Program-made: the position numbers and the translations under genes
The notes under the pieces: generated by a model
Told to the model about the DNA's origin: nothing
The model's input: the letters and a program-made list of their open reading frames with translations, nothing else
The model's database searches: none
Assembly: GCA_902363445.1 (NCBI GenBank)
Contig: CABJAB010000004.1
Span: 124,001 to 188,000 of the forward strand
DNA: 64,000 nt
Direction of reading: 5' to 3'
Source: Lachnospiraceae bacterium
GTDB taxonomy: Bacteria; Bacillota; Clostridia; Lachnospirales; Lachnospiraceae
Shown: in pieces, positions 31,935 to 40,047 of the stretch
Layout: each line of letters opens with the position of its first letter
Numbering within the stretch: position 1 is the stretch's first letter

Positions 31935-32432
31935 ATGAAATCAATCAGTCCAGAGGAACTAACCAGAAACCCTTTCCAGATGATAGGAAAGGACTGGCTT
32001 CTTTTGACAGCGAAAAAGGGGGACAAGGTAAACACCATGACTGCTTCCTGGGGCGGCGTCGGCATCATGTGGGGAAAGCCCGTAGCCTTCATTTTTATTC
32101 GGCCCACCCGTTATACGAAAGAATTCGTAGATGCCGGGAACAAGCTCTCCATCTCCGTGTTGGACGCCTCTCACAGAAAGACACTTTCCTACTTCGGCAC
32201 GGTATCCGGGCGGGATGAAGACAAGATTGCCAAATCCGGTCTGAAATTGGAAGAGGAGGACGGCGTCCCTTACTTTGCTGACGCAGACATTGCCTTTATC
32301 TGTGAAAAGCTCTATTCCCAGCCCATGGACGCCAAATACATGACAGCCGGCTGGATAGATGAAAAATGGTATCCGTCCAAAGACTACCATGCCATGTATG
32401 TAGTCGAAATAGAAAAAGCCATGATAAAATAA
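31935..32432 (+). CDS. flavin reductase-family protein
   Basis: A 165-residue FMN-binding split-barrel protein of the flavin reductase family. It has LLTAKKGDKVNTMTASWGGV near the N-terminus, where FMN is bound, then FIFIRPTRYTKEFVDAG and SISVLDASHRKTLSYFGTVS. Such proteins reduce flavin or act as flavoprotein oxidoreductases of unknown substrate. The only plus-strand gene between 28.7 and 64 kb; it has a strong ribosome site CAGGAGGAAC and TATAAT-like boxes around 31876. Confidence 0.88.
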   Translation: MKSISPEELTRNPFQMIGKDWLLLTAKKGDKVNTMTASWGGVGIMWGKPVAFIFIRPTRYTKEFVDAGNKLSISVLDASHRKTLSYFGTVSGRDEDKIAKSGLKLEEEDGVPYFADADIAFICEKLYSQPMDAKYMTAGWIDEKWYPSKDYHAMYVVEIEKAMIK

Positions 32433-32438
32433 AATATA

Positions 32439-32462
32439 GGACCGGACGATCAAGTCCGGCCC
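32439..32462. terminator. shared terminator of convergent genes
   Basis: GGACCGGAC and GTCCGGCCC flank a six-base loop (one mismatch). On the minus strand the stem is followed by a T-rich stretch (TATATTTTATTTT), so it ends the liv1-M24 transcript and probably also the flavin reductase gene. Confidence 0.75.
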
Positions 32463-32472
32463 TTCGCATATC

Positions 32473-33675
32473 TCAACCTAACAGGATAAGCCCGTCTTCC
32501 GTTTTATCCAGATACTCATACCCATCTTTTGTGACAGCCAGGGTATGCTCCAGCTGTACGCCTCCCCACCCCAGCTCATAGTAGGGGGTCTCGACACAGA
32601 ACGTCATCTGCTCTTCGACCACATCCTCACTTCCCGGAGCAATAGAATACAAATCATACATCTCAAGGCCGATCCCATGTCCACAGTGATGCCTGCGGTA
32701 ATGAGGAATCCCGGCGCTTCTTACCATTTCCACCGCCGTCTCAAAAATATCACCGCACAAAGCCCCAGGTCTCATCTTTTCCGCGGCCGCCAAACAGCCT
32801 TCCCGCACCGCCCGGTAATAAAGGGCTGTTTTTTCATCCGGTTCTCCTACATAGGCCGTACGGGCCAAATCCGAACAATAACCATCCAGAAAACAGCCAA
32901 AATCAAACCGTACCATTTCTCCCGGCAAAATCTTCCTCGTCCTGTCGCTCACGGTATCCGAATAAGCCGCCCTTTTTCCGGCGGTTATCACTCCATAACA
33001 GGGGATTGCCCCTCTCTTTGTAAGCTCCAGATTATAATCTCTGTACATCTCATATTCTGTCATACCCGGACGGAACCGGGACAGCATCTCCATCAAAGCT
33101 TCCGACGCAGTCACCGCCGCTTTCCGGATTCCCATGATCTCATCCGGATGCTTAATGCGCCTGGCCTCCTTGAATATGGCATTTCCTCCGGCAAAACGAT
33201 ATTCCGGCAGTTCCCTTTTCACGGCATCCAGAAGGCTTGGAAATATACGCCCTTCATCCACGGCGACCACCGCTCCCGGTTTCCTATGGGCCTTCACGGC
33301 CGCCGCCCACGCTTCAGCCGTCGTATCATATGCCTGATTCTGATAAGTCATGACACTTTCTGCAAAACCATCCTTACAAGCCTCATCCTTTTCAAAGCAA
33401 AACCGCCCGCCGGTCACATAAACCTCTGCCGATAGCCCGGCAAATTCAAAGACCGTCGGAAGCTCCGAATATCCGACCACGTAAAATAACGCATCCTCTT
33501 CCGGCACATATCCGACCGCACATTCCGCATGCTGGATGGCCGACTGCATGACACTCACATAGCCTCCCGTCAAGTAAGACAAGTTCGACGGCATCGTCGC
33601 CACGAGAATATCCGCTCCGGCATCCTCCATGGATTTTTTGATTCGTTTCATCCGGAAATCCTGTAATCCATCCAT
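32473..33675 (-). CDS. M24-family Xaa-Pro-type metallopeptidase
   Basis: A 400-residue pita-bread enzyme with an N-terminal creatinase-like domain (1-150) and a catalytic domain. All five metal ligands of M24 peptidases can be placed: Asp in RFDFG, Asp in CSDLART, His in HHCGHGIG, Glu in CVETPYY and Glu in VQLEHT. It should therefore be a working dinuclear metallohydrolase, probably an aminopeptidase cutting before proline or a related dipeptidase. It is the last gene of the liv1 unit. The start at 33675 follows GGAGGAGACGGTAT. Confidence 0.9.
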   Translation of the reverse strand: MDGLQDFRMKRIKKSMEDAGADILVATMPSNLSYLTGGYVSVMQSAIQHAECAVGYVPEEDALFYVVGYSELPTVFEFAGLSAEVYVTGGRFCFEKDEACKDGFAESVMTYQNQAYDTTAEAWAAAVKAHRKPGAVVAVDEGRIFPSLLDAVKRELPEYRFAGGNAIFKEARRIKHPDEIMGIRKAAVTASEALMEMLSRFRPGMTEYEMYRDYNLELTKRGAIPCYGVITAGKRAAYSDTVSDRTRKILPGEMVRFDFGCFLDGYCSDLARTAYVGEPDEKTALYYRAVREGCLAAAEKMRPGALCGDIFETAVEMVRSAGIPHYRRHHCGHGIGLEMYDLYSIAPGSEDVVEEQMTFCVETPYYELGWGGVQLEHTLAVTKDGYEYLDKTEDGLILLG

Positions 33676-33758
33676 ATACCGTCTCCTCCCTATGGATATA
33701 CAAAGGAAGAAGGGGCAGATGCCCCTCCTATCCATGTTGATATTTTTGTTTTTTTCTC

Positions 33759-34754
33759 CTAACGGAACTCAAAAATCCTCGGCTTCAGAAAGTTGATCAA
33801 GGTGCTGGCTGCCAGCCGGGTGGTCGATCCTGTCGTATCACAGGGCGGAGATACCTCCACCATGTCAACTCCTCCTATTATGGGAGTTCTGCCAAGGATA
33901 GAACCAATCTCCAGTAGCTCTACGGAAGTGATTCCGCCGAACACATAACATCCTGTGCCGCAGCCAAAAGCATTGTCGAGCACATCGATGTCAATAGTCA
34001 CATAGACTGTGTCACAGCCCTTTGACGCGATGGAGATGGCCCTCTCCATGATGTCAGCGATTCCTTCCCTTCGGATATCATCAATCGTGTAAAGGGTGGC
34101 TCCGCCGTTCACAGCGTAGTCATAGCCTTCCACACCAGTAGTCCCGTTCAGGCCTACAAACACCATATTCTTGAGGTCCACACTCTCAAATTCACTGATC
34201 CTTCTCGCGGGAGAACCCTGATAATATTTCCCCCAGGTATCGTTCTCATCATACATATCCATATGAGAATCCACATGGATATAACCGATCTTCACGGGAC
34301 GGCCCATCCGTTTCTTAAAGCCGTCTTCAAATCCCTTTACCACAGGATACGCCACATAATGATCGCCGCCCAGGGTCACAGGCGTAGCCCCCTTCTCCAC
34401 GATCTTGCTGATCGTGGAAGCCACACTGTCGGTGGTCTTGCAGACATCTGTAGGATATACCCGGATATCTCCGATATCTTTCACGACCTCTTTCGGAGGA
34501 GCCAGCATCCTTTTTTTCGTACATACATCGATCACTTCTCCGTCTATGGCGCAGAGATGATAGATAAAATGCTTCGTCTCTTCCCTGATAGCATTCGGCG
34601 CGTACCTCGGACCAGGCCTGGTGCCGATGGTCACATCATACGGAACGCCGGAAACCACATAATCCCCTTCTTTTATTTCATCCAGCTTTACATACGGAGC
34701 TCGAAGGAACGTATTGATGCCGCAAAAAGACGGGTATAAAATTCTTTCATCCAT
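33759..34754 (-). CDS. ureohydrolase (agmatinase/arginase family), diverged
   Basis: A 331-residue ureohydrolase. Manganese ligands are placed in GGDHY, HVDSHMD (usually DAHxD) and YVTIDIDVLD. The loop after the last motif is unusual, DNAFGCGTGC, where agmatinases have DPAxAPGTG. The enzyme would release urea from a guanidino compound. Agmatine is possible, but guanidinobutyrate- or guanidino-acid-type substrates are at least as likely. It sits directly behind the LivF gene of an amino-acid importer and before an M24 peptidase, so it probably acts on an imported amino-acid derivative. Confidence 0.85.
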   Translation of the reverse strand: MDERILYPSFCGINTFLRAPYVKLDEIKEGDYVVSGVPYDVTIGTRPGPRYAPNAIREETKHFIYHLCAIDGEVIDVCTKKRMLAPPKEVVKDIGDIRVYPTDVCKTTDSVASTISKIVEKGATPVTLGGDHYVAYPVVKGFEDGFKKRMGRPVKIGYIHVDSHMDMYDENDTWGKYYQGSPARRISEFESVDLKNMVFVGLNGTTGVEGYDYAVNGGATLYTIDDIRREGIADIMERAISIASKGCDTVYVTIDIDVLDNAFGCGTGCYVFGGITSVELLEIGSILGRTPIIGGVDMVEVSPPCDTTGSTTRLAASTLINFLKPRIFEFR

Positions 34755-34788
34755 TGGTCATTATCCCCCTGTTCAGATAGGACGATCG

Positions 34789-35496
34789 TTATGAAACGCC
34801 CAGATAAGTCTTCTGGATGGTGTCATCCTTCAGAAGATCAGCCGAATTCGCGGACATCTGGATATTCCCGGTTTCAATTACATAAGCCCTGTTGGAAATT
34901 TCCAGAGCCAGGTTTGCATTCTGCTCCACCAGCAGAATCGGAATGCCAAGCTTTGCGATATCCAAAACGGTATCGCCGATCACGTCTACGATCTGAGGCG
35001 CAAGTCCAAGAGAAGGTTCATCCAGCAGCAAAAGCTTAGGGGAAGCCATCATGGCACGTCCTACCGCCAGCATCTGCTGCTCGCCGCCTGACAAGGTGCC
35101 GCCGTACTGATTGATCCTCTCCTTCAGCTTGGGGAACACCTGCATTACCCTCTCCAGGTTTTCCGCCACCTCTGTCTTACTCTTTATAGAAAACGACCCC
35201 ATCAGAAGATTCTCTTTTACGGTCAGCTTCGTAAATATCTTTCTTCCTTCCGGCACATGGATAAGGCCCATCTGCACAATCTTATGAACGGGCTTTCCCA
35301 CAATGGATTCGCCCTGGAAAAGGATATCGCCCTTGGCCGGCTTCTGAAGCCCGGAAATACTGCGGAGAGTCGTCGTCTTTCCGGCGCCGTTATTCCCAAC
35401 GAGAGCAACTACCTCATTCTTCCTTACCTCCAGGCTGATACCATGAAGGGCTGTAATATTTCCATATCGTACTGTCAGGTCTTTAATCTCCAACAT
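34789..35496 (-). CDS. livF: branched-chain-type amino acid ABC transporter ATPase LivF (set 1)
   Basis: A 235-residue ATPase of the LivF type with Walker A GNNGAGKTT, signature TLSGGEQQM and Walker B LLLLDEPSLGLAP. The switch region reads LLVEQNANLAL, typical of LivF. It overlaps LivG by 14 bases. With LivG, LivM, LivH and LivK1 it forms a complete importer; the real ligand may be an amino acid, amide or peptide rather than leucine. Confidence 0.93.
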   Translation of the reverse strand: MLEIKDLTVRYGNITALHGISLEVRKNEVVALVGNNGAGKTTTLRSISGLQKPAKGDILFQGESIVGKPVHKIVQMGLIHVPEGRKIFTKLTVKENLLMGSFSIKSKTEVAENLERVMQVFPKLKERINQYGGTLSGGEQQMLAVGRAMMASPKLLLLDEPSLGLAPQIVDVIGDTVLDIAKLGIPILLVEQNANLALEISNRAYVIETGNIQMSANSADLLKDDTIQKTYLGVS

Positions 35497-36274
35497 GATA
35501 GCCCACCGCCTTTCTCTTGGTTCCCAGATATGCCTCGATGACCTTGGGATTCGCCTGGATTTCTTCCGGAGTACCGGCAGCCAGCCATTCGCCCTGAGCT
35601 AAAACCGTGATGGTATCACTCAGCTTCATTACGAAACGCATATCGTGCTCAATTAACATGACGGTTTTTTTAAGTTTCTTGTTGATGTCCAGGATCAGCT
35701 CAGACAACTGGGCTTTCTCCGCCGTATTCATGCCGGCGCAGGGCTCGTCGAAAAGCAGCATCTCCGCACCGGTGGCCAGAGTTCTCGCAATCTCCAGCTT
35801 CCTCTGATGTCCATAAGGGAGATTTTTCGCCTTTTCGCCCACCATGTCTCCCAGCCCTACAAATTCCAGGGCTTCCATGGAACGTTCCTGACTTTCTTTT
35901 TCTTCCCTTCTGCAGCGGGGAGAACTGAAAAGCTCATCAAAAATATTCTGTTTCATATTGTGATGACAGCCCAGCTGCACATTCTCCAGCACCGTCATTT
36001 CCTGAAGAAGTCGGATATTCTGGAAGGTCCTGGAAAGGCCTTTTTCAACAAATTTGTATGAGGGCAGCCCCTGGATCTCCTCGCCGCGGAAAAGCACCTT
36101 GCCCGCCGTAGGGACCAGAAAACCGGTCATTACATTGAAAAGTGTCGTCTTGCCTGCGCCGTTGGGGCCGATCAAAGCGGAAATCTTTCCTTCCTCAGCC
36201 TGCAGGGATACATCATTCAGAGCCTTAAGGCCGCCGAAAAACATGTTGATATGTTGCGCCTCTAACAATGCCAT
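35483..36274 (-). CDS. livG: branched-chain-type ABC transporter ATPase LivG (set 1)
   Basis: A 263-residue ATPase with the LivG N-terminus (LEAQHINMFFGGLKALNDVS), Walker A GPNGAGKTT, the signature replaced by NLPYGHQRKLEIART as is normal for LivG, and Walker B MLLFDEPCAGMN. The C-terminal extension PKVIEAYLGTKR is the family end. Its start overlaps the stop of livM, with GGGAGG as the ribosome site. Confidence 0.93.
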   Translation of the reverse strand: MALLEAQHINMFFGGLKALNDVSLQAEEGKISALIGPNGAGKTTLFNVMTGFLVPTAGKVLFRGEEIQGLPSYKFVEKGLSRTFQNIRLLQEMTVLENVQLGCHHNMKQNIFDELFSSPRCRREEKESQERSMEALEFVGLGDMVGEKAKNLPYGHQRKLEIARTLATGAEMLLFDEPCAGMNTAEKAQLSELILDINKKLKKTVMLIEHDMRFVMKLSDTITVLAQGEWLAAGTPEEIQANPKVIEAYLGTKRKAVGYHVGD

Positions 36275-37254
36275 TACGCCTTACCTCCCTCTTCTGATGT
36301 CTGCTTCTTGTGGAACAGCCCCCTTATCTTTGAAGTAATCATGGGAACCCATCCGCGTTCGTTGGCAATTACACCGATTACCATGACTGCACCGATGAAG
36401 ATCATACGGTAGGTTTGGGCAAAACGGAAGATTTCCGGCGCTATGGTCAGGATAAAGGCGCCGATGACCGGGCCTAAAAGGGAACCGGCACCGCCGAGGA
36501 TGACCATACAGAGCACGGTGGTGGAGTCTGCCACGGTAAAGGTATCTGGGCTGATAAAGGATACATAATGGGCGAAAATACTTCCGGCCATACCTGCCAT
36601 ACATGCGGAAAGTACATATGCCCCTACTTTATAAAATGTGATGTTTACACCGAGAGAACGGGCTACTGTCTCATCATATTTAATGGCAAAAAGCGCACGC
36701 CCCACTCTAGTACCCATAAGACGCTTGCTCATATACATACAGAGAATGAGGAGCGCCAGGCCATAATAAATATAAGAAACGGTTGAGAAGCTGTAGCTTC
36801 CGACCTCTGCCGCGTCAATGCCGCTGATTCCCATAGGCCCGTTGGTAAGGGACACCCAGTTAAGCTCTACGATTCTGATCACCTGCCCGAATCCGGTGGT
36901 GACAAGCGCGAGGAACACACCCTTCAGTCTCAGAGTCGGAGCGCCAAGGATGAATCCAAATACCATCGCCACAAGACCTCCGGCAAAAAACGTCAGATAA
37001 AAAGGAAGACCATATCTTGTATTTAAAATGGCTGCTGCATATGCACCGATACCGAAGAAGGTCGCATGTGCCAGGTTGGATAACCCGGTCATACCTACTG
37101 CAATATTAAGGCTGGATGCCAGGACGCCATACATCATGCACATTAAGATGATATGTACGTGATACGTATTGGTGATCACCAAAGGTGCCAGGATTCCAAG
37201 GACGGCTACAACAATAATGGAATGTTTTTTTAAGAAATCATATACCTTTTTCAA
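36274..37254 (-). CDS. livM: branched-chain-type ABC permease LivM (set 1)
   Basis: A 326-residue permease with about nine helices and the LivM signature GAPTLRLKGVFLALVTTGFG, followed by TNGPMGISGI. It starts with TTG at 37254, overlapping the livH stop as TTGA, which couples translation of the two permeases. The C-terminus is basic and cytosolic. Confidence 0.93.
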   Translation of the reverse strand: MKKVYDFLKKHSIIVVAVLGILAPLVITNTYHVHIILMCMMYGVLASSLNIAVGMTGLSNLAHATFFGIGAYAAAILNTRYGLPFYLTFFAGGLVAMVFGFILGAPTLRLKGVFLALVTTGFGQVIRIVELNWVSLTNGPMGISGIDAAEVGSYSFSTVSYIYYGLALLILCMYMSKRLMGTRVGRALFAIKYDETVARSLGVNITFYKVGAYVLSACMAGMAGSIFAHYVSFISPDTFTVADSTTVLCMVILGGAGSLLGPVIGAFILTIAPEIFRFAQTYRMIFIGAVMVIGVIANERGWVPMITSKIRGLFHKKQTSEEGGKA

Positions 37255-38117
37255 TCCTTGACGACCTCCTTTCCTAAAATGCCGGAAGGCTTAAAGATAA
37301 GGATAAGAATCATCACGACAAACGCCACGCCCTCTCTGACCTGAGTGTTCAGTACAGTGCCGGCGATGCTTTCAATGAGCCCCATCATGATGCCGCCCAG
37401 CATGGCGCCGGGTATACTTCCGGAACCGCCCAAAACAGCGGCGGCAAAGGCTTTGTTACCGATGGAAGTACCCATCATCGGATAAACCTGCGCGTAATAC
37501 ATGCCCATCAGGATTGAGGAAACCGCACCGAGAGCAGAACCAATGGCAAAGGTCAGGGAAATCGTCGCGTTGACATTGATTCCCATAAGGCCCGCCGTAT
37601 CCTGATCCATGGAAATGGCACGGATACTTCTGCCGCTCTTGGTATAGTGAATGAACAGCTGGAGGGAGACCATCAGGACGATGGATACGATCAATACCAA
37701 AATATGGATAGAATTGATAGTGATCCCTGCGAAACTCCAGGAAGTTACGTCCATAACCTTGAATTCATGAGGCTGCGTTCCGAATATCAGCTGGATCGCA
37801 GTTTGGACAATATAAGAAAACCCTACTGATACTGTGATCATCGCCAGCTTCGGAGCCGTACGGATCGGCTTGTAGCCGACTCTCTCCATCACGACGCCGA
37901 CAACAGAAGTGATGACAACGCCAAATATACAGGCAGGAATCACTCCAAGACCCATTCTGGCTATGGCGAACCAGGCCAGATAGGCACCCAGCAGGGATAC
38001 TTCACCGTGGGCGAAGTTGATAAAGGAAAGTGTCCCGAATATCAGAGTATAGCCGAGGGCCAGCAGTGCATACAGTACGCCCAGGGTTAAACCGTTAATC
38101 AATTGTTGTGCTATCAA
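37251..38117 (-). CDS. livH: branched-chain-type ABC permease LivH (set 1)
   Basis: A 288-residue permease with the LivH hallmarks LINGLTLGVLYALLALGYTL, FINFAHGEVSLLGAY and GNKAFAAAVLGGSGSIPGAM. About eight helices. The start is TTG at 38117 behind AAAGGAGG, so both permeases of this set use weak start codons. It lies 88 bases after the binding-protein gene, a gap that may hold a processing or partial termination site to give excess binding protein; no clear hairpin was seen there. Confidence 0.93.
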   Translation of the reverse strand: MIAQQLINGLTLGVLYALLALGYTLIFGTLSFINFAHGEVSLLGAYLAWFAIARMGLGVIPACIFGVVITSVVGVVMERVGYKPIRTAPKLAMITVSVGFSYIVQTAIQLIFGTQPHEFKVMDVTSWSFAGITINSIHILVLIVSIVLMVSLQLFIHYTKSGRSIRAISMDQDTAGLMGINVNATISLTFAIGSALGAVSSILMGMYYAQVYPMMGTSIGNKAFAAAVLGGSGSIPGAMLGGIMMGLIESIAGTVLNTQVREGVAFVVMILILIFKPSGILGKEVVKD

Positions 38118-38205
38118 AGTTTCTGCCTCCTTTGACCGTAAGATACAGGGCAGGCAGGGGATGCACCCCTGCCCGTCCTCTTAGCGGATGCTTTACGTCT
38201 TTCTT

Positions 38206-39357
38206 TTATTTGTACGCTGCAAATGCACCATCCTTAATCTGTACTGCTACCAACGGAATCTTCACATCGCCGTTCTCATCAAAGGAAAGGGAACCGACTA
38301 CGGTCTCGAAATCCTTCAAGTTCGCCAGATATTTCTGGATGTCTTCGCGGGTTTCCGCACCGTCTTCAATGGCTGCCTTCAGCATATAGATAGCCGCATA
38401 TGCACAAGGGGACGTAGGATCTTCTGTCCTCACACCATTGGCAGAATATTTATCATTGTATTTGTCAAAAAATTCTTTCGCTTTTTCGGGTACATTGTCG
38501 GGATCGAAATAAGAATCACCCACCATACCTTCTACCGCGTCGCCGCCGAGGCTGATAACAGAGGGATTATATGTACCGGTTGCGGAGATGAACGGAGTAT
38601 AGCCCTGCTGTACGCACTGTTTTGCAAAGGCTGCCAGCTCTGTCTCATCTGCGATGGCGAATACGGCTTCACATCCGGTATCTACCATTTTTGTAATTAC
38701 AGTATTAAAGTCGATGGTCTCGCCCAGCAGATAGCCTTCTGCTACGAGGGGTTCAATGCCTTCTTCCTTCAGGCGTTCTTTCGCGACCTCCAGAGCGCCC
38801 TGGCCGAAGTCGTCGTTCTGATAGATGATGCCGATCTTCTTATAGCCTGCGTCGATGATGACATCCAAATCGAAGGTAGCGCGGTAAACGTCAGAGTTCC
38901 ATACACGGAAGGTATAGTCGCCGGCTGTACTCACCTTGGGAGAACTAGAACCGACTGCAATATGTACCAGGCCCGCCTTGTTGTAAATGGGAGCTCCTGA
39001 TAAAGTACATGAGCTGTTATAACCGGCGATACATGCCACGATATCTTTATCGGCTACGAACAGCTTCGCTACGTTGGCGGCTTCCTTGGGGTCAGCCTTG
39101 TCATCCATGGATACCAGCTCGATCTTCTTGCCTTTTACACCGCCGGCCTCATTGATCTCGTTCACTGCCAGCTCCGCGCCGTTGAATACACGTCCGCCAA
39201 GCTCTGCCGAGCCGCCGGTCATGGGCACGCCCACGCCGATCTTGATAGTTTCGCTGTTGCTGATAGAAGTTTCGGCTTCCTTCTTCTTCCCGCATCCGGC
39301 AAACAGTCCTGCAACTACCACCACTGTCATAACACATGCAACAAACCGTTTTTTCAT
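38206..39357 (-). CDS. amino-acid-type ABC transporter substrate-binding lipoprotein (set 1)
   Basis: A 383-residue periplasmic-binding-protein-like lipoprotein of the LivK/ANF-receptor type. The signal peptide ends in the lipobox LFAGCG (Cys about 22), followed by a charged linker. The Venus-flytrap domain starts IKIGVGVPMTGGSAELGGRV and includes YNSSCTLSGAP, a typical ligand-binding loop. First gene of the liv1 unit. The start at 39357 follows GGAGGGAGAAAC, and upstream lie the conserved box, the leader hairpin and the promoter. Confidence 0.93.
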   Translation of the reverse strand: MKKRFVACVMTVVVVAGLFAGCGKKKEAETSISNSETIKIGVGVPMTGGSAELGGRVFNGAELAVNEINEAGGVKGKKIELVSMDDKADPKEAANVAKLFVADKDIVACIAGYNSSCTLSGAPIYNKAGLVHIAVGSSSPKVSTAGDYTFRVWNSDVYRATFDLDVIIDAGYKKIGIIYQNDDFGQGALEVAKERLKEEGIEPLVAEGYLLGETIDFNTVITKMVDTGCEAVFAIADETELAAFAKQCVQQGYTPFISATGTYNPSVISLGGDAVEGMVGDSYFDPDNVPEKAKEFFDKYNDKYSANGVRTEDPTSPCAYAAIYMLKAAIEDGAETREDIQKYLANLKDFETVVGSLSFDENGDVKIPLVAVQIKDGAFAAYK

Positions 39358-39418
39358 GTTTCTCCCTCCATTTTCTTTTTTACTTTTATATGTTTGAACA
39401 TCATACCGTAATACCATT

Positions 39419-39442
39419 TTGTGGATTGTAGGTTGTCTACAA
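39419..39442. promoter_or_regulatory. composite 24-bp box, copy 1 (before liv1)
   Basis: TTGTGGA (39419-39425), seven bases, TTGTCTACAA (39433-39442). The second part is a dyad of the GntR/FadR type (T-x-GT-x-x-AC-x-A). A larger perfect dyad GATTGTAG/CTACAATC (39424-39444) is also present. The same composite occurs at 52902 and 59541. Confidence 0.7.
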
Positions 39443-39454
39443 TCTACTTCCTTT

Positions 39455-39504
39455 AAAAAAACAGCCACTTTAGAATAATTTTGACGAATCCTAAGATGAC
39501 TGTT
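39455..39504 (-). terminator. leader terminator (possible attenuator) before liv1
   Basis: On the minus strand AACAGTCA (from 39504) pairs with TGGCTGTT over an imperfect long stem, followed by seven T (39461-39455). It lies about 55 bases after the predicted transcription start and before the livK gene. It is not needed for the upstream operon, which has its own terminator at 39827-39860. Confidence 0.65.
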
Positions 39505-39564
39505 TTCTTTCATTTAAGCATATTAACGATGATATTCAAAAACACATTTACTTTTTATAGTGAA

Positions 39565-39593
39565 ATCATACAATATTTTCCACTCGATGTCAA
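39565..39593 (-). promoter_or_regulatory. sigma-A promoter of the liv1 unit
   Basis: On the minus strand TTGACA (39593-39588), 17 bases, TATGAT (39570-39565). The predicted leader to the livK start codon is about 200 bases. The remaining 39594-39820 stretch is AT-rich with nothing I can name. Confidence 0.85.
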
Positions 39594-39826
39594 TCTTTTC
39601 TGAACAAAAAGCCCCAAAAAATATTAATCAAAACAAAAAGTATAATTATGAATTTCTAGCCTATCATCTCACAGCAGATCCGTCTAAAATTAAACTATTC
39701 ATTTGTCTTCTAAAATATGTCTCTTCATTACCCATCATCGCAAAAAATATGTTTCATCTCACCCCTCCTTCCCAAATAAACCCGGACGATTCCTTCTATT
39801 GTTTTAGACTTTCCTTATTATAAAAA

Positions 39827-39860
39827 AGAGACGCCGCTGAATTCGCTCAACGACGTCTCT
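39827..39860 (-). terminator. terminator of the M20-to-M24-like operon
   Basis: On the minus strand AGAGACGTCG and CGGCGTCTCT form a ten-pair stem (one G-U) followed by TTTTTT. It lies about 190 bases after the stop at 40048; 39861-40047 holds no gene. Confidence 0.85.
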
Positions 39861-40047
39861 GTCTTTTCTCTGTCAATTAATATCATATTATTGATAAATA
39901 TAGTGTATCAATAGCAGAGGTATTTGTCAAATGCTTATTGTCTATAAGCTTATGTCTTTAAAGTTATATCTGATAATTCAAATGATTCTCCCAATTCTTC
40001 TGTATAATCAATACTATGCCGAAAAAGAAAAGTCTATTCCTTTTATA

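Noticed and set aside
32545..33435. A 296-codon plus-strand frame opposite the M24 peptidase
   Set aside because: Antisense shadow of a gene with all five metal ligands; no recognisable domain.
39455..39558. A leader peptide reading MKENSHLRIRQ in frame with livK1, as a transcription-attenuation peptide
   Set aside because: No ribosome site before the ATG, and the equivalent leaders of the other two units do not encode a similar peptide.
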